Source of the DNA: Bettongia penicillata ogilbyi
Lineage: Eukaryota; Chordata; Mammalia; Diprotodontia; Potoroidae
Direction: 5' to 3'
Length of the DNA stretch: 64,000 nt
Assembly (NCBI GenBank): GCA_023548195.1
Contig: JAJHZJ010000311.1
Location: 7,542,811-7,606,810, forward strand
Under the pieces are notes generated by a model. The model worked only from the letters and a program-made list of their open reading frames with translations, was not told where the DNA came from and searched no databases. How positions within the stretch are numbered: the first letter of the stretch is position 1; every line of letters starts with the position of its first letter. Positions 1 to 14,500 of this stretch are shown in pieces. The position numbers were made by a program, and so were the translations under genes.

Positions 1-949
1 ACATCCATTAAGTTTTTCTGACAAAGCTTAACTCCTTCCCTTCTCTGAAGAGTGATAAGCGTCTACAGGAAAGGAATATTGGGTATGTTGTCAGAAGAAG
101 TTGATGTGTTGGCAGGTTTTGATGAGCCATGACGAGTTCTGTTTTATGCTTTTAATTTTTTTAAATATTTGTAACAAGAAAAAGCTCATTGGAGGGGTAG
201 AAAGGATATATTTGAAAATGAATGTAATAAAAAATGACAGACATTAATAAAAACAAAAGTAACAATAATATCTTTTGTCTTTTTTTATAAAACCATAAAG
301 TATTAGACGAATGTAAACTACTGGTGTTTTCCTTATCCTGACATTGGATAAAGAAATGTCTGCTACTTTATATAGAAGTGAGAGAAATAGAATGCCTTTG
401 CTTAAAAATTTCTATAACAAGTTCTTCACTGGAAAATCTTTGGGAGAAATATGATTATTTTCCAAAAGCATAAAAACAGCTGCAATATACAAATAATGCA
501 TTTAGTAGTATGAACAAGTCAAATAAAAGGAAATATTATTAGATATCTAATTCCAAAAGATCCATTAAACCAAACCCCAAATTATAAAGCATATCATTCT
601 AATTTTATTTAGCAGGAGAAGGAGATCCACCATGGAGATGTTCTAGTGACAAGCAACCCCAGTCACTCTTTTAAAAACTTGTTTTTAAGATGAACATCTG
701 CTTTCTGTCCTTCCTACCTGCTTCCTCTCCTCCAATAAGAAAGCAAGAAAAACAAGGCCCCCTGTTGCAAAAACAAATTCCTGTGTTGGCCATGTCAAAA
801 AATAAGTCATCGCAATTTGTACTGTGAATCCATCAATCTCTTTAACAGGGGATCGGGCAGCATGTTTCAACCTAAGTCCTCTGGAATTGTGGTTGAAGAG
901 AGTGGTTAAGTCGAAGTTCTTTATCCTTACAATACCACTGCTATCTGTT

Positions 950-1920
950 CCCCTGGTTTTCCTCATTTCATTCTATATTACTTCCCACTTCATATGTCTG
1001 AAACCATCCCCTTCATCATTTCTTACAGCACAACAGTATATCATCACATTCAGACTGTACATCCATTCTCCAACTGATAGGCACCCTCTTCCACAACCAA
1101 TTCTTTCCCACTGTATATGGCTCCTTTTCCTCTTTCTTTGATCTCTTTGGGGTAGAATGTACAGCTTACTAGTTTTGGGGGCATAGTTCAAAACTGCTTT
1201 CCAAAATGGCTAAACCAATTCACAGCTCTACAAATAATGAATTAATATATCTGTTTTCTCACAGCCCCTCCAGCGTGTCATTCTTCCCCAATTTTGACAA
1301 TCTGAGGAGTGTGAGATGGAATGTCAAAGATGTTTGAATTTGCATTTCTTTAATTATTAGTGATTTAGAGCATTTTTTCATAATCTTATTGAGAGCTGAG
1401 ATTTTTTTCTCTAATCATGTTTGTTCATATTCTTTAATTGACCATTAATCAATTGGGGAATGGCTTATTCTTATAAACTTCAATCACTTCTCTATGTTTT
1501 AGAAATAAAGCTTTTATCAGAGAAACCTGCTGCAAACTTTGTTTTTTTTTTTCCCCCATTTACTGCTTCTCTTCCAATTTTATTTGCTTTGGTTTTGTTT
1601 GTTGAAAAACTTGTTTTAAATTTTATATAATCAAAATTATCTATTTTACCTTTTGTGACCCTCTCTCTTATTTGGTTATGAATTCTCCTCTGTTCACTGA
1701 TTTGACAGGTTAATTTCCTGGCTCATCTAAATTCTTTATGATGTCACTCAATGTCTAAGGAACATAACTATTTGCAGCTTATCAAACTAGTTCCTCGCCA
1801 ACTGCTTCCCAGTTTCCCCAGTTATTTGTCCAGTAGTGAGTTCCATGCTCCAACAGCTAGGATGTTTGTGTTTATCACACACTAGTCTACTACGTAGTTT
1901 GCTTTTGTACATCATGTTAA
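950..1920 (-). mobile_element. L1 LINE fragment, 3' part of ORF2, antisense
   Basis: Read on the minus strand this resembles the C-terminal third of L1 ORF2. Landmarks on the plus strand are agcattttttcataatctta, caattggggaatggctta and aaatggctaaaccaattcac, the complements of conserved marsupial L1 segments. Many substitutions and stops show it is old. It is the only clear L1 copy here lying in the same direction as ACVR2A. Edges are approximate. Confidence 0.75.
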
Positions 1921-1924
1921 CATC

Positions 1925-2025
1925 ATTTGTTGTACTCATCAACCTCTCTGCATCTTAACTAGTGCTTAACACAGTGCCTGGCATGTAGTAGGCACTTAAT
2001 AAATGTTTATTGATTAAGCAATTAA
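1925..2025 (+). repeat. L2/MIR-type 3' end
   Basis: It contains acagtgcctggcatgtagta followed by ggcacttaataaatg, the shared 3' terminus of MIR and L2 elements. Too short to assign to one family. Confidence 0.6.
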
Positions 2026-2444
2026 CCAGGACCAAATCATTTTGATGATTAATGCTTTGTAGTAGTTTGAGATCTTGCAAGAAAACTGCTGAAACAGCAA
2101 GGGAGGGTTTGTTTGTTTGTTTTTAATGAAGATAAATTGTAAAGTATCTTCCTTTGTCCAATTTTAAATACAGGACACACACTCATCTATCTGAGCAGAT
2201 AAGCTTAAACCATTCAAGGATTGAGACAACTCTACACCATCATATTAAAAAAGGGCATGGCTTGAGAAAGCTCACTGCATGGCCTTCTCTGTACATTAAT
2301 CTTATTCTAAAGACTAATAAAAATAACAACTTTTTAAGGTCATTGAAGAAAAGATACATAGTTCCCAAGGCATCTGACAGGACAAAAACAACAGACAGCC
2401 AATTTATGTAATTATTTTAACAAGTATTTTGTCATTCTTCTCAC

Positions 2445-2559
2445 CTGTCCATGGGTATCACCTGCAGATTTTCCTGCCTCGAATTTTAATGCCAAACCAA
2501 AGTCAGCAATACAAGCTGTAAGATTGTTTTTCAACAACACATTTTTGCTTTTTATGTCC
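2445..2559 (-). CDS. ACVR2A: ACVR2A exon 8: catalytic loop and DFG
   Basis: The 115-bp exon completes HRD and reads (R)[20 protein letters not shown] then [18 protein letters not shown], ending in phase 0. It holds the catalytic aspartate (HRDIKSKN) and the metal-binding DFG, both intact. The acceptor is CTCTTTTTATTTTAAAG and the donor GTGAGA. The next exon, with the APE motif, should lie to the left of position 1; nothing like it occurs in 1-2444. Confidence 0.97.
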
Positions 2560-5500
2560 CTTTAAAATAAAAAGAGAGGCAAGTTACTTGAAAAAAGTTA
2601 AAACAAATTACCTGACCATAAGAGTCATAACAGGGGCATTAAACATAAAATTAGAAAGTACAAAATTTATAGAGATGAAATAAAGCTTAACCTGAAAACA
2701 AGCAAGAAGTTAATTATAAATTCCTATTGTTAAACTGACTAATTAAATGAAATCATTCCTTAAAATAGCTAGTACAAAAACACTTGTACTACTCTGTGTA
2801 GATTTTATCTATACCACTCTCACTCTCTATCTCCAAACTCCTAGGTTAGAATAAGTATATTCTTACAGTTACTATGTTCAGGTTCACATTCAAATAAACA
2901 TCCATGTAAACAACCAAAAAGCACTACTGGGAGAGAGATTAGAAATAGTTATAGTGAGCTCAGTTTGGATTTCTATAATCTTTCAAGAGACTCCCTATTA
3001 TGGTTACTCCTGCCTTCTTTTTCCCTAAATTTTTGCCTGTGATTTTTTTTTTTTTTTTAAATTCACAAACTAAGGTAAGCCCCAACTGGCTTTATCAACT
3101 CAGGGATTTCACAAAGCTCTAGTACATTCACTAGTATATTCATTGACCACTAAATTCCCTTTGAGTTCCCTAATCTCAAAAAGCTATTCAGAATCTATAG
3201 AGGAGGACTGAACTAAATGACCTCTAAGGTCTCTTCTCTTTTCAACTCAATGTACCTACAATCTGCTAGTCATGTGCATCTATGTAAGTATACAAAGTAG
3301 GATGTGGAGTATTTTTCTTGACACTTGGCTGGAGAAATGTTTATATTATTCTGATTATCAGGGAATTGATTAGAAGTGCTTACAATCTCCTTCCTTAAAT
3401 GTATCTCATTATTCCTAATTTATATTTTTTAAGTTAAAATACCAATTTCTCCCTTGTTCTTTTTAACAAAGCAAATACATGTTAATTCATCTAATTTCTG
3501 AAAGAAAGTTGGGAATAAGAAAGTGAAATTCATTAACAATGCTAATGTATAGTTTACTCAAGATACTTTTGAATAAAATTGAGAACCAACTTCAAAAGCC
3601 AATATAAATCAACTGCTTCCTATAAAAGCACTTGCAAAATTTGGATAAAGTACATTTGATCTAAAGGTGATGCTCAAATATATTACAAAGTTCTAAACTA
3701 CTTAAGAACAACATATAGATTTATCTACCTGTGTGATATGGCAGGTTTGTGACCATCTTTTAAACCAGGTATATCCTCATGTAAATATGCCAATCCTCTG
3801 GCCATAGTTTCAGCAATATGGCACAATTCATTCCAAGAGACCACATTAGCCTTAAGAAAGTCAGTTAATGAACCCTAAAAGAGGAAAAAATAAAAGTATT
3901 TCATTTACTTTATATAAAAGATACACCATTATGGAGATGAATTCATCATCTCATCAGTGTGGATAATCCCTCCATTCGTGCAAACTTCCCTCTACCCTAG
4001 TCCCCAGCCTTCTTGTTTTACATGATTTTGTGATACCAGGGCAATCCCAAAGCTATCCCCATCTGTTCTCTCTCTTGCTTGCTTTTCTATGATATAATCA
4101 AAACATTCTTTTTTTCCCTTGAGAAGTGGGAAAAGGGGTGCACCTTGTAAATAATTTTAACAGACAGCATCCAGAAAGTTATCCTTTTAGCATGGTTTGA
4201 ATCCTCCCAAGTTTCTACCTACCTTCTTCCATTAGTGATCTAAGATACCAACATCTGCCCTCTATCTTGGGATGCTCTGATTTCTAAATGTTGCACACAG
4301 GAATATTCACTTTAGTTCTACTCTGACACATCATGACTATATGGAGGTATCACAGAACCTACACCAGCAGAGTGCCAACTTACACATGCTTTACCAAGTG
4401 CTGGCCCAGGGACCCCACGTCTGTTGTTTGAACACCAATCTAGTTAAGTTTGGAAGGATGGCCATCAAGTAGTTCATTTTTTCAGCCACTACTCAGACTT
4501 TCTAGCATATCAAAGAGGCATAATCTGCCCTAGTGAAAGGACGACCTACATCTTTTAACATCTTATATAGACACAAGCCACAAATTTCTTCTAAAAATGG
4601 ATATAAACAAAAGAGGTTTTTTTCCAAGTATTCTATGTGTTTTTTTCTAAGTGAATGATTACAGAGAAATGAAAATTCTTACTATTATTTGCAATGGTAA
4701 GATATACCTAAAATGTTAAGGCAAAAGACCCAAAAGAGTAAAATCAACAATGGTTCAATGGAAGGAATGTTGCACACAGAGTGAAAGATCCAAGTTTAGA
4801 GTCCTAGCTGTGCCATTAATTACTTGTATGATGACCTAGTTGACTGTTCTGGACTTCAGTTTCCTCATTTCTAAAAAGAGGGATCTGAGCTAGATAACTC
4901 TGAATGTCAATACCCCAGCTGGTTTTGAAATACTATGATGTTATAATATTGCACATTCAAGAACTTTTAAGAAATATATTTTCTAGACAGAATTACAGAA
5001 TCCTTGAATGAAGAGGGCAAGCCCATTTATAGAGGAGGAAACAGTATCACAGAGTGTAAGAGCTCACCACTGGAGAATGAACAATTTTGCCAATATAATT
5101 TCTTTAGTTCCCACAAAATCTTGATGAGTAAAAGACTAGATGATGTCTTCTCTAGTTATACATGTGGTAAAGCTAAGAAGAAACACCACCAAGCATTTCT
5201 GTTATTATCTGCCAAAAGTTGTCTCTCCTAATAGAAGACAGAGACCGTGTTTACCTCTCTTTGCAATCCCTGAGCTTAACACAGTGCCTGACACAGAAAA
5301 TGCAAGACACTGATGAGAACAGAGGGGTAAGCTTTCCTAAGTTCTGTGTTCTAGCCATCATACCAGAACAAGTAGAAAAGAGAAGTCATACTGAATAAAA
5401 GGATTCACTCAAATGACTCATAAATAATAGATGAAAATTACTAAGTGAATGGTGCTATCAGAAGCAGTCACTTGGAAATGTTCTGAGAGAGAGTAGGAAA

Positions 5501-8500
5501 ACATAAGAAAGAAGAAACTAGGAGATAGAAGATAGACAGAAGATGGAAAAAGATAGGAAACAGAAGAAAATCCTCTCCTCTATTCTCTAACCAACAATAC
5601 ACATAAGCATTTTTAATTTTTGCTAGGATACTATAGTTTAGTAACATCACCATTTTATTAAAACAGTATGGAAAATAATTACGTTTTTGCAAATGAATTT
5701 TAGGAAATCACCTACTATACTTTTCACTTTCAGAATGTCCATATGTAAACAACGGAACTAGCAGTTCCTAAAAGCTGCCTAATACCTATCTAATCTCCAA
5801 AGAAATTCTTATAGTCTATTTCACTGCAACCAAAAATGTATTCACTGGAAGTGAGTAGTCATTGAGACACTTCTCCTTGTGGAAATAAAAGTGAATCACT
5901 GGAAATGTTTACCTTTTCATGAAATGCAGTGATTAGCCAGAGATCAACATCAACACTGGTGCCTCGTTTTTCTGCACCAATAAACTGCAATATATTCTCA
6001 TGTTTCATTCCAGGAAGACTATATACTTCATATTCATTTTGCCATGACTGTTTGTCCTGAAAGATAAAAAAAAAAATATTTAATGCAAAAGGTAGAGATA
6101 CGCATGTTTGCAAAGCTAAATGATTCCAGGACAAGTTCCAAAATAAACAGACTTGCATTAGAAAAGTTTATTTTTCAAAAACATTACCAAAATCCTAACA
6201 AAGATTGAATTATTGTACTCTGAATACCTGAAAAATAGGTATCTATAAATGCTATAATTAATGCTTTAATTAATGTTAATTAATACAAAATAAAGTTTAT
6301 AAGTGATCAGAAATGCCTGAATGCTGCAATTATGCTTTGGTAAAAAGCTTACATTTGATACTCGAAGGGGAGGAAGAGGAATGTAGTGCAGAATGTAAGT
6401 TCAGTGCCATTTCCTCTTGGTCTTTGTATTCCCAGTCCTTATTATAGCACCTGACACCTACTAAGTATTTGATATGTTTAATATGCTACAACTTTTGCTA
6501 GCTAACTTCTAAGGTACATTAGTATGTATTAAGACACTCTGGAAATGAGCATTATGATATTAATAGATTCGTATCAATCCAAACCCAAGAAATCCTGGGA
6601 TTCTAGCACATATTTCTACATGGTATTGGAGAATCATGAGGGTTGGGCCTTATCATTCCTAATTCTGAATAACCTTTCTTAAAGAACAATAACTCATACG
6701 GAGCTTGAAAGTTTACAGAGCCTTAAAGACTATGAAGTAGAAAAGATCCAATTGTAATGCAATTTTACAGAAAATCATTCTTTCTTTCTTTCCCAAGACT
6801 TACAAACTATATTACTTCCTAGGGAAATTTTGATAATTACCTGAACCACCAAAATTAAGACAGGCAGGGGGGCAACATTTCAGTAAACATCAAAATAGAG
6901 TACTTCCATTTCATTATGAAAATAATCCTTAACTAACATCTATTTGTGAAATGTTAGTTTGTATTATCTCTAAAAGGATAAAATCATTACCTATAGTAAT
7001 TCTGAAGCTGATCATTTAAAGGATCACTGTCACTGCTGAAACCTGTGAATTTAACCTGCTTAACTACCCACTAGCAAATACTAGTATTTCTCATGCTCAT
7101 ACATATTTACGATGTGGCTGAGACAAGATCAGGTTTCAGCATTTCTGGCCCAAACTGTGAGTGGTACAGTCTTTAATATTAGAAAAATATGATATGTTTC
7201 CTCATATATTACATGTCACAGAATTTGAGATGAGGTGGATAAATGAGAACAAATAAGAGAAATCCGAAGTGTTCCAAAGGTCTTAAGTGCAGTTTTAACA
7301 ACTCAGTAAGCTTTAAAATGTTAAGTACTAAGACCTTTGGAATACTCTGTATTAAAACAAAGATACTGAACAAAAAATAAATTCCATTCCAAATTATGGT
7401 TATCAACATGAGTGGCAGACTTGAGGTGTGCTATCTCAGCTGGACTGGAAAGAGTGATAATGTAGTCCCAAGTTCCTTCCCTGTACTTAAGAATTAGCAT
7501 TCATTCTCTCCTATGCCCCACACAGCATCACCAAGCTCAATGAACTATCACAGTATGCCCTTAGTTACTGATGTAATTAATCAAATCACACAGTAGGTAC
7601 TCAAAAAATTCTGATCTGAGATCATCACTGCATGAAACAGATTACAAAGGGAAGATTCTACTAGTGATAAGTCATAAGTTTCAGCATAACACATAAAGTT
7701 CAGTCCAATTTTTAAAGTGGTAAGCAAATTATTAGAGGTTATGGATAAGTGTTATAGCTGCAACACTCTATCATTAACAGAAGAATCAAAAGTTGAATGA
7801 TTGTGTCAGGATTGTTTTCTTCTTGGTTCAAGTACAAAAGGGAATAGAGAGCAGAGGTATCTTATTCCTATTGGCATCTCTTGCAACAAGTATCCATGCA
7901 TAGAGTAGACATTTTAAAAAGGGTTTGTTGAATTAAATTTTAGCTTGACATTTAAATTCAAAATGGCTATTTCCCTGAAAGCCAACCTACTCTCTTCTCT
8001 AAATTGTTTGCTTTTTTGGACTATAATTACATATCTCATTGGAAAAGAAATCTAATTACCAAGACAACAAGATATATTGGGGGCATCACTTTCACTTAGC
8101 ACTTTTTATTAGCTGAGAACTAAAAAAAAATCTTTGTAAGTTTCTTCTCACTATAAAGAACAGAGGAAGGCTGATACTGCTGGTTCCATTTTCTAGATTA
8201 GGAAACAGAAAAAAGAATGCTCAGTAAGTGCCTTCAGACAACTCAAGGCAGAACCACCTTGTAAGTCAAAGCTCTTCTGTTTCCAGACCATTTCGGAGTT
8301 GCACAGGCTACTCTGTAGTCAAAAGTATTTAAAAATAACATGTAAACGAAAACGAAAAATTAACATACCTGTATTGGAAATATCTTGACAGCCACATACT
8401 CATTGAGTAACTGAGCTTTCCAGACACAACCAAATCTTCCCCTTGCTTTTATTTCTAATAACTGTAGGGGTTTCAAGCCTAGTAACGGAGAGGGTGGGGG

Positions 8501-11500
8501 TGGTCCTGGATCCTACAGATAATTAAAACAAAACTGTATTAATCTGAATAATCAAAATGCCATAATGTTAAACTCTGAAAATATACAATATAAATTAATT
8601 AAAATAGTAATCTGACAAAATAATACACAGATGACATTAAAATTTTACAGAAATGCTCAGAAGTGAATTCCTCAATTAATAACGATCTGCAGTCATCACA
8701 ACAAAGAAGGAAACCTAAAATTTTAAATGACAAGTTTTCATAAGATCGTTTTGTACTGGGGCTGGAGCTAAAAAGTAAAAAGAAAAGAACATGGAAAAAC
8801 TCTTTGCTATACTGATGAGATAAAATTTCAAAGAAAAATATCTTGTATGTGAGAATATACTAATAAGGGCTTTTGTACTAGCTGGCTTTGTCCACTTTGT
8901 GATACTTAATGTTTAGTGACATTAGAAGTACAAAGGATAAGAAATTATCAGTAACTTGTCATCTCTCAAAGGACATTCCTCAATATCCACCTTTAAGTTC
9001 AAGTGCCTACTAAACCTTAAATCTAATTCACTGGGGGGGGGGGGGGAATGCCAAAAAAAGGATTGTACATAAATAGGTATATACGCAAAGGGATAATATG
9101 CATAAATAAATATCTTCACATTTGTGCTTCCCTAATTAACCTAAATCTCATTTTCCAACTAGTAGTTCAGCCTTTGGCTTACAAGGAAGAGGCGCATGAC
9201 GGGAGAAAGGCTGAGGTACACGATGATTAACTAGTAATGGTCATCAAAAAGATCTAGGGCTTTGGTTTAGTTTTGTTTCGTTTTATAGGTAGGGGAAGGT
9301 GAGAAAGGTGGTTAATAGAAAGGAGCCATCTCTACACTGTGTCACAATAACGATAAAGAGTATGCTGTTATAAATACAAACAAATTAAGCAAGCGTGCTC
9401 TTTCCCATTCACATCTTACTCCACAACTTCATCTTGGCATACAAGAGACCTTCGTTTCTCAAGAAAATAGTGGCAGAGTGGAAAAGTCCTTGGATGTGGA
9501 GTCAGCTGCATGACCCCAGGCAAATCATTTAAAGATGAAGAATTCAGTTTCTTCATCTACAAAATGGGGACAATATTGCTGCATTACAACCATCCAAAGG
9601 ATGTTAAGGAAGCATGCTCTGACAAATCAGTGCTGCCATCATGTCGTTCTACTTCTACCAGTACAGAACACAGCCTACTCACACCTTCTCGCCTCATGTT
9701 TTTCTTGTCCGTGTCTTCCCATAGGTTTTCTTCTAAACTTTTTAAAGTTATGTGAGTCTGTCTATCCACTATCCTTCATTCTTGTCATGTGGATGACCCA
9801 TCTCCTTTGCTAGCCACACAACTCTCTGAGGACATCCCTTACCTCACTTCTCTGACCCAATCTTCACTAGTAATAGGCTACAGCCTACTCATATCCTTTG
9901 GTGAACTGCAACTTAAATGCTACAGATTGCTTTGTTCCATGATTCACAGTCATACAGAATCACAAGAAGAATACCAATATTAAAAAGAACTACTATTCTG
10001 TGGAGAAATCCAGTCATTAAAAGCACTGAGCAATTTTCCAAAGGCAGGTCAGAACACTGTTCTGCTAGTACTCAATTTTAGTCTCGAGTCATTATCTATC
10101 AACAGTGCCAATCTAGGAAAGACCAACTTCACAGACTACGCAGCCAACTCCATCTCATGTATCACCACCCACACTCACAAGGAATCCATGCTCAACATCC
10201 TCCACGACAGTGACAAACATCCATGGCTAGCTTGCTGCCATGTTTCATGTCTTTCTTTATAATAACAATCAAAGAATCACTGAACAAAGGGCATCCCTAC
10301 TGTTAGAAACCTCAAGGACAGTCCCAAAATGTGCACAGAAGATGTTCCACCAGGGTGCCTTTAAAGCGCCCTGCTCTACCAAGTCAAAGTGCTTTTACAG
10401 TCAAAAAACAAATGCTATGCAAGTTATTATGAATCTCCTTTAATGAGCTGTGCAAAGTTGGCAGATTTGATGCAATCGGCGTAAGGCTGTCTGCAAATGG
10501 AAGCATCTGGAAGCCCTCATTTATAAGAACCCTTTTAGCCTTGGAGCTGGACATCCTCTGTGACAGAGGCAAACATTAGGAAAGATAAAACTTCTCGATT
10601 ACACCTCATTTGACAATAATAATCATATAGTCATCAAACAAATTTATCTGTCACATCTTTCAAGCAATTTCGTAGGAATTGTGACATGTGGGAGACATCT
10701 TGCTTGAAGAAAGCCTTTTAAGATGGTATTGCTCTACTAAGTCAAATGCTTTCTCAAATAATCCAAAAACAGTAAGCAGAATGGAATTTCTTCTATTTTC
10801 TATACTCTTTCTATACTATAGTATAGTACACTTCTAAACCAATTAAGTAGTTTACCAGAGACTATCATTTGCAAAAACCTACCTTTCAGATGCTCAAGGG
10901 TCCCCTCTTAGATGTTCGAGGATACCCTTAAAGTATGTTAGATTGTTCTCAAAATATTTTTGGAGATGGTAAAGGAGGCAAATAAATTAGCAGTTATTGT
11001 TATTTCCTCAGCAGTCTATTTTGGTAACAGTAAAGGACATTTTCATCTAAGTAACTGTTTATCTTTCTTCACTCTCATGTATCTTGAGAATCAACCTGTC
11101 AATAATACCCTTAAAATTGTATTGCTCTTAGAAAGGATTTCTCTACATACACTTGGTCCAGCACAGCTGCTCTTCTCATATTTGTTTTAGTCAGGGTTAT
11201 TTCCACTTCCTTACAATGCTGTTAAAATTTTATCAGAGATATTTGAGTTCAAATGTGGTAGCTCCACTGCCATTGATGAAGAAAGTTTGTTACCAAAATC
11301 CTGACAAGTCTTTTACATTTTTTGTCTGTGTGTTGCACCCTTTCCAATTTCATCCTTAAATGCCTTCTGGATTATCTGCCTTAGTCGGACCTCTTGCCAA
11401 GTTTTCTGACAACTTGTTTTTCTCTCTACTGATTCTCAATGTCTTATGAAGTGAGACTGCTCATAATCTTCCATAACCTTCTGTAAGATTTTACAAACAA

Positions 11501-14500
11501 ATTTATATTTTAAAATGATATTGCCTGTGGGTATCAAGTCTCTCTGCTTGGCGGAGATCAAATGTTTACTGGCTGAGACTGTTTCTAGGTTCTTGTAGTC
11601 TGCTAATTGTGTCAAGTAATTTATACTGATTAAACTTACTAGAAAATAGGCACAGTGCTTCAATATCTACCCATTTCCCACTTTTTGTCATCTATATCTT
11701 GTTTAAATAGATCAGGTTGAAGTTTCTTGAATCACACATTACTTCTTAGCCTCATATGTATTTTTTCTTCTTCTTTCATACTAATTTCAATTTTTAACTA
11801 ATCAACAGTCTGACCATAAAGATTGATGATCATTTCCTATCTGTCAAAATGTAACATCTGTTTGTGTTATTTGATTCTTGCCATACACAGTTCCTCCAAA
11901 CATTCTTCTTAAAGATATTCTTGAAATCTAGTGTTACCCTTTGTACAGTCTTCAGACTTTTTACCTCTCTTGTCTAATACACCTGAAATATATTTTCCAA
12001 AATAGTCTTTGTTGCCTTTTCCTGTACCTCTACTAGTTTTGCTTGAATTCATAGAGCATTATAAGCATATGCCAATTTAATTTTGAGGATTTTACCAAGT
12101 TACTTATGGAGTCTCTCTCTGTCTCCCTCCCTCCCTCCCTCCCCCCCACCCCTCTCTCTCTTCCTCTTTAACAGATGTCTGTATATAGCCTATAGTCACA
12201 GTTACCTCTTTGCAAATTCCTATCAGGAATACAAGTTGACCAACTGACCCTGCTTGCTGTTTGTTGTGCACAACACTCACAACTTCCATCTCCATGCCTT
12301 TATATTTGTTATGTTCAATGCTTAGATACTATTGAAATCTTCTTTGAAAAGGTCATCTACAACAAGTGTCTCCACAATCTTTCCTCTCACACTTTCCTCA
12401 AGCTCTTACAATCTGGATCCCTATTTATCATTTCCACAAAACTGCTCTCTCCAAAGTTACCAATGACCTGTTAGTTACCAAATCCAAGGGGTTTTTCTCA
12501 TTCTGCTTAACATCTCTACACCCTTTGACACTGACAGTCATCCTCTCCTTCTTAATCCTCTCTTCTAAGTTTTGGGACATCATTTTCTCTTAGTTCTCCT
12601 ACTACCTATCTGACCAACCCTCCTTAGTTTCCTTTGCTCAGTCCTCATCCAGATCACATTCTCTAACCATAGGTTTCTCACAGGATTCTGTCCTGGGTCT
12701 TTTTCTTTTCTCTCTATATTACTGCACTTGGTGATCTCCTTAGCTCCCATGGATTTAATTACCATCTCTATGCTGATGATTCTCAAATCCACCTATCCTG
12801 TTCTAACCTCTTTGCTAACCTCCAATTTCGGATATCCAACTGTCTTTAAGACATCACAAACTAGATGTCCAGTAGACATATTAAAGCCAGCATGTTCAAA
12901 ATGGAACTTATTATCTTTTCCCCAAACCCTCTGACTATCCTAAGTCTCCTATAACTGTCAAGGGTAACCCACTAGCTCTTCTCCTTAATCCTTCCATCTT
13001 CTAACTCTCCTATAATTGCTGGGGGCAACAGGCTTGAAACCTAGGTTTAATCCTTGACTCGTCACTATCTCTCATCTCCTCCCCGCATATCCAGTCTGTT
13101 GCCAAGGCTTATTGATGCCACCTTTGCAACATCTCACGTATATCCCTTTCTCTCTTCTGACACTGCTACCATTCTGGTGCAATGGAGGACATCATCAACT
13201 CACGCCTGGACCACTGCAGTCACCTGCTGGTGGGTCTGCCTGACTCAAGTTTGTTCCTATCCTAATACATCCTCCATTCAGTCATTAAAATGATTATACT
13301 AAAACATAAGTCCAACCATGTCACCTTCTCCCCTGCTCCCCACCACACTCAATAAACTCCAATGGTTCCCTATCACCTCCACGATCAAATAGAAAATACT
13401 CTGTCTGGCATTCAAAGCTATTCATAGCCTAGCCTCCCTCCCACCTTTCCAGTGTTTTTCCACCTTACTTTCCACCACATACTCTTCAATCCAATGGTAT
13501 TGGCCTCCCTGCTGTCTAGCAAACAAGACAGTCCATCTCTTGGTTCCAGGCCTTTTTTCTGGCTGTCCCCCCAGACCTGGAATGCTCTCTGTCCTCAGTT
13601 CCACCTACTGGCTTCCCCAGCATCCTATAAATCCCAAAAAAGTTTCACATCCTACAGGAAATCTTTCCTAATCTCTCAATTCTTGAGTTTACCTTGTATA
13701 TAGCTTATTTCTCTGTTTGTTTACTTTTTATCCCCTCCATCAGACTGTGAAGTCCTTGAGGACAGACACTCTCTTTTGCCTGTTTCTGTGTCTCCAGCAC
13801 TTGGCATAGTGCCCAGCACAAAGCAATCACTGAAAAAATGTTTATTAACTGACTGATTCTCCCTTTCTCACTTCTGCCTCTTGGTTTCTCTAACTCCCTA
13901 TCAAATTCCTCCTTCTGCAACAGGCCTTATTCCAGTTCCCCCAGCTATTGGTGCCTTTTGCTTTGAGATTATCTCCATCTAATCTATATGTATCATGCAC
14001 ACACCTACTTGGTTGCATGTTGTCTCCCCCACTGGAATATGAGTTCCTTAAGTTAGGCACTTCTTTTGCCTTTTTCTGTATTTCCAGTGCCTCATCACAT
14101 ATTTGGTGTGTGTTGTTTAGTCATTTTTCAGATCTGCCCAACTCTTCATGTCCCCATTTGGGGTTTTCTTGGCAAAGATGCTGGAGTGCTTTGCCATTTC
14201 CTTCTCCAGGTCATTTTACAGATAAGAAAACTAAGGCAAACTGTGTTAAGTGACTTGTCCAGGGGCACGGAGCTAGTATGTTTCTGAGGCTGGATTTTAA
14301 CTCAGGAAGATGAGTTTTTCTGATTGCAGGCCTGCACTCTATCCACCGTTCTACCTGGCTGCTCATCACACACAGCAAGTGCTTGTTGACTGACAGTTAA
14401 ACTTGCTTATCTGTCTCTCCAATGAGGATCAGAGGCATCCTCCCACTTCAGTGCAAGTTCCTTCTGTCTTCAGACTTCCTTTACAGAAAAGATTGACATG

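Larger units (their letters stand above)
1..2444 (-). other. ACVR2A intron 8, partial
   Basis: Intronic sequence downstream of exon 8 in gene direction. Positions 1 to about 940 show no gene and no repeat I can name. About 950-1920 is an antisense L1, and 1925-2025 a short L2/MIR-type end. No exon 9 sequence (VGTRRYMAPEVLEG-like) was found in any frame. Confidence 0.8.
3875..5912 (-). other. ACVR2A intron 6
   Basis: A 2038-bp intron. It contains a MIR at about 4745-4935 and MIR/L2-type ends near 5000-5070 and 5230-5320. The rest is unannotated AT-rich sequence; the small open frames show no recognisable protein. Confidence 0.9.

Noticed and set aside
1..2444. Search for ACVR2A exon 9
   Set aside because: No frame resembles the activation-loop/APE region; the stretch is intron with an L1.
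13422..13703. Overlapping open frames on both strands as small genes
   Set aside because: They are frames through the L2 3' region and show no independent protein features.
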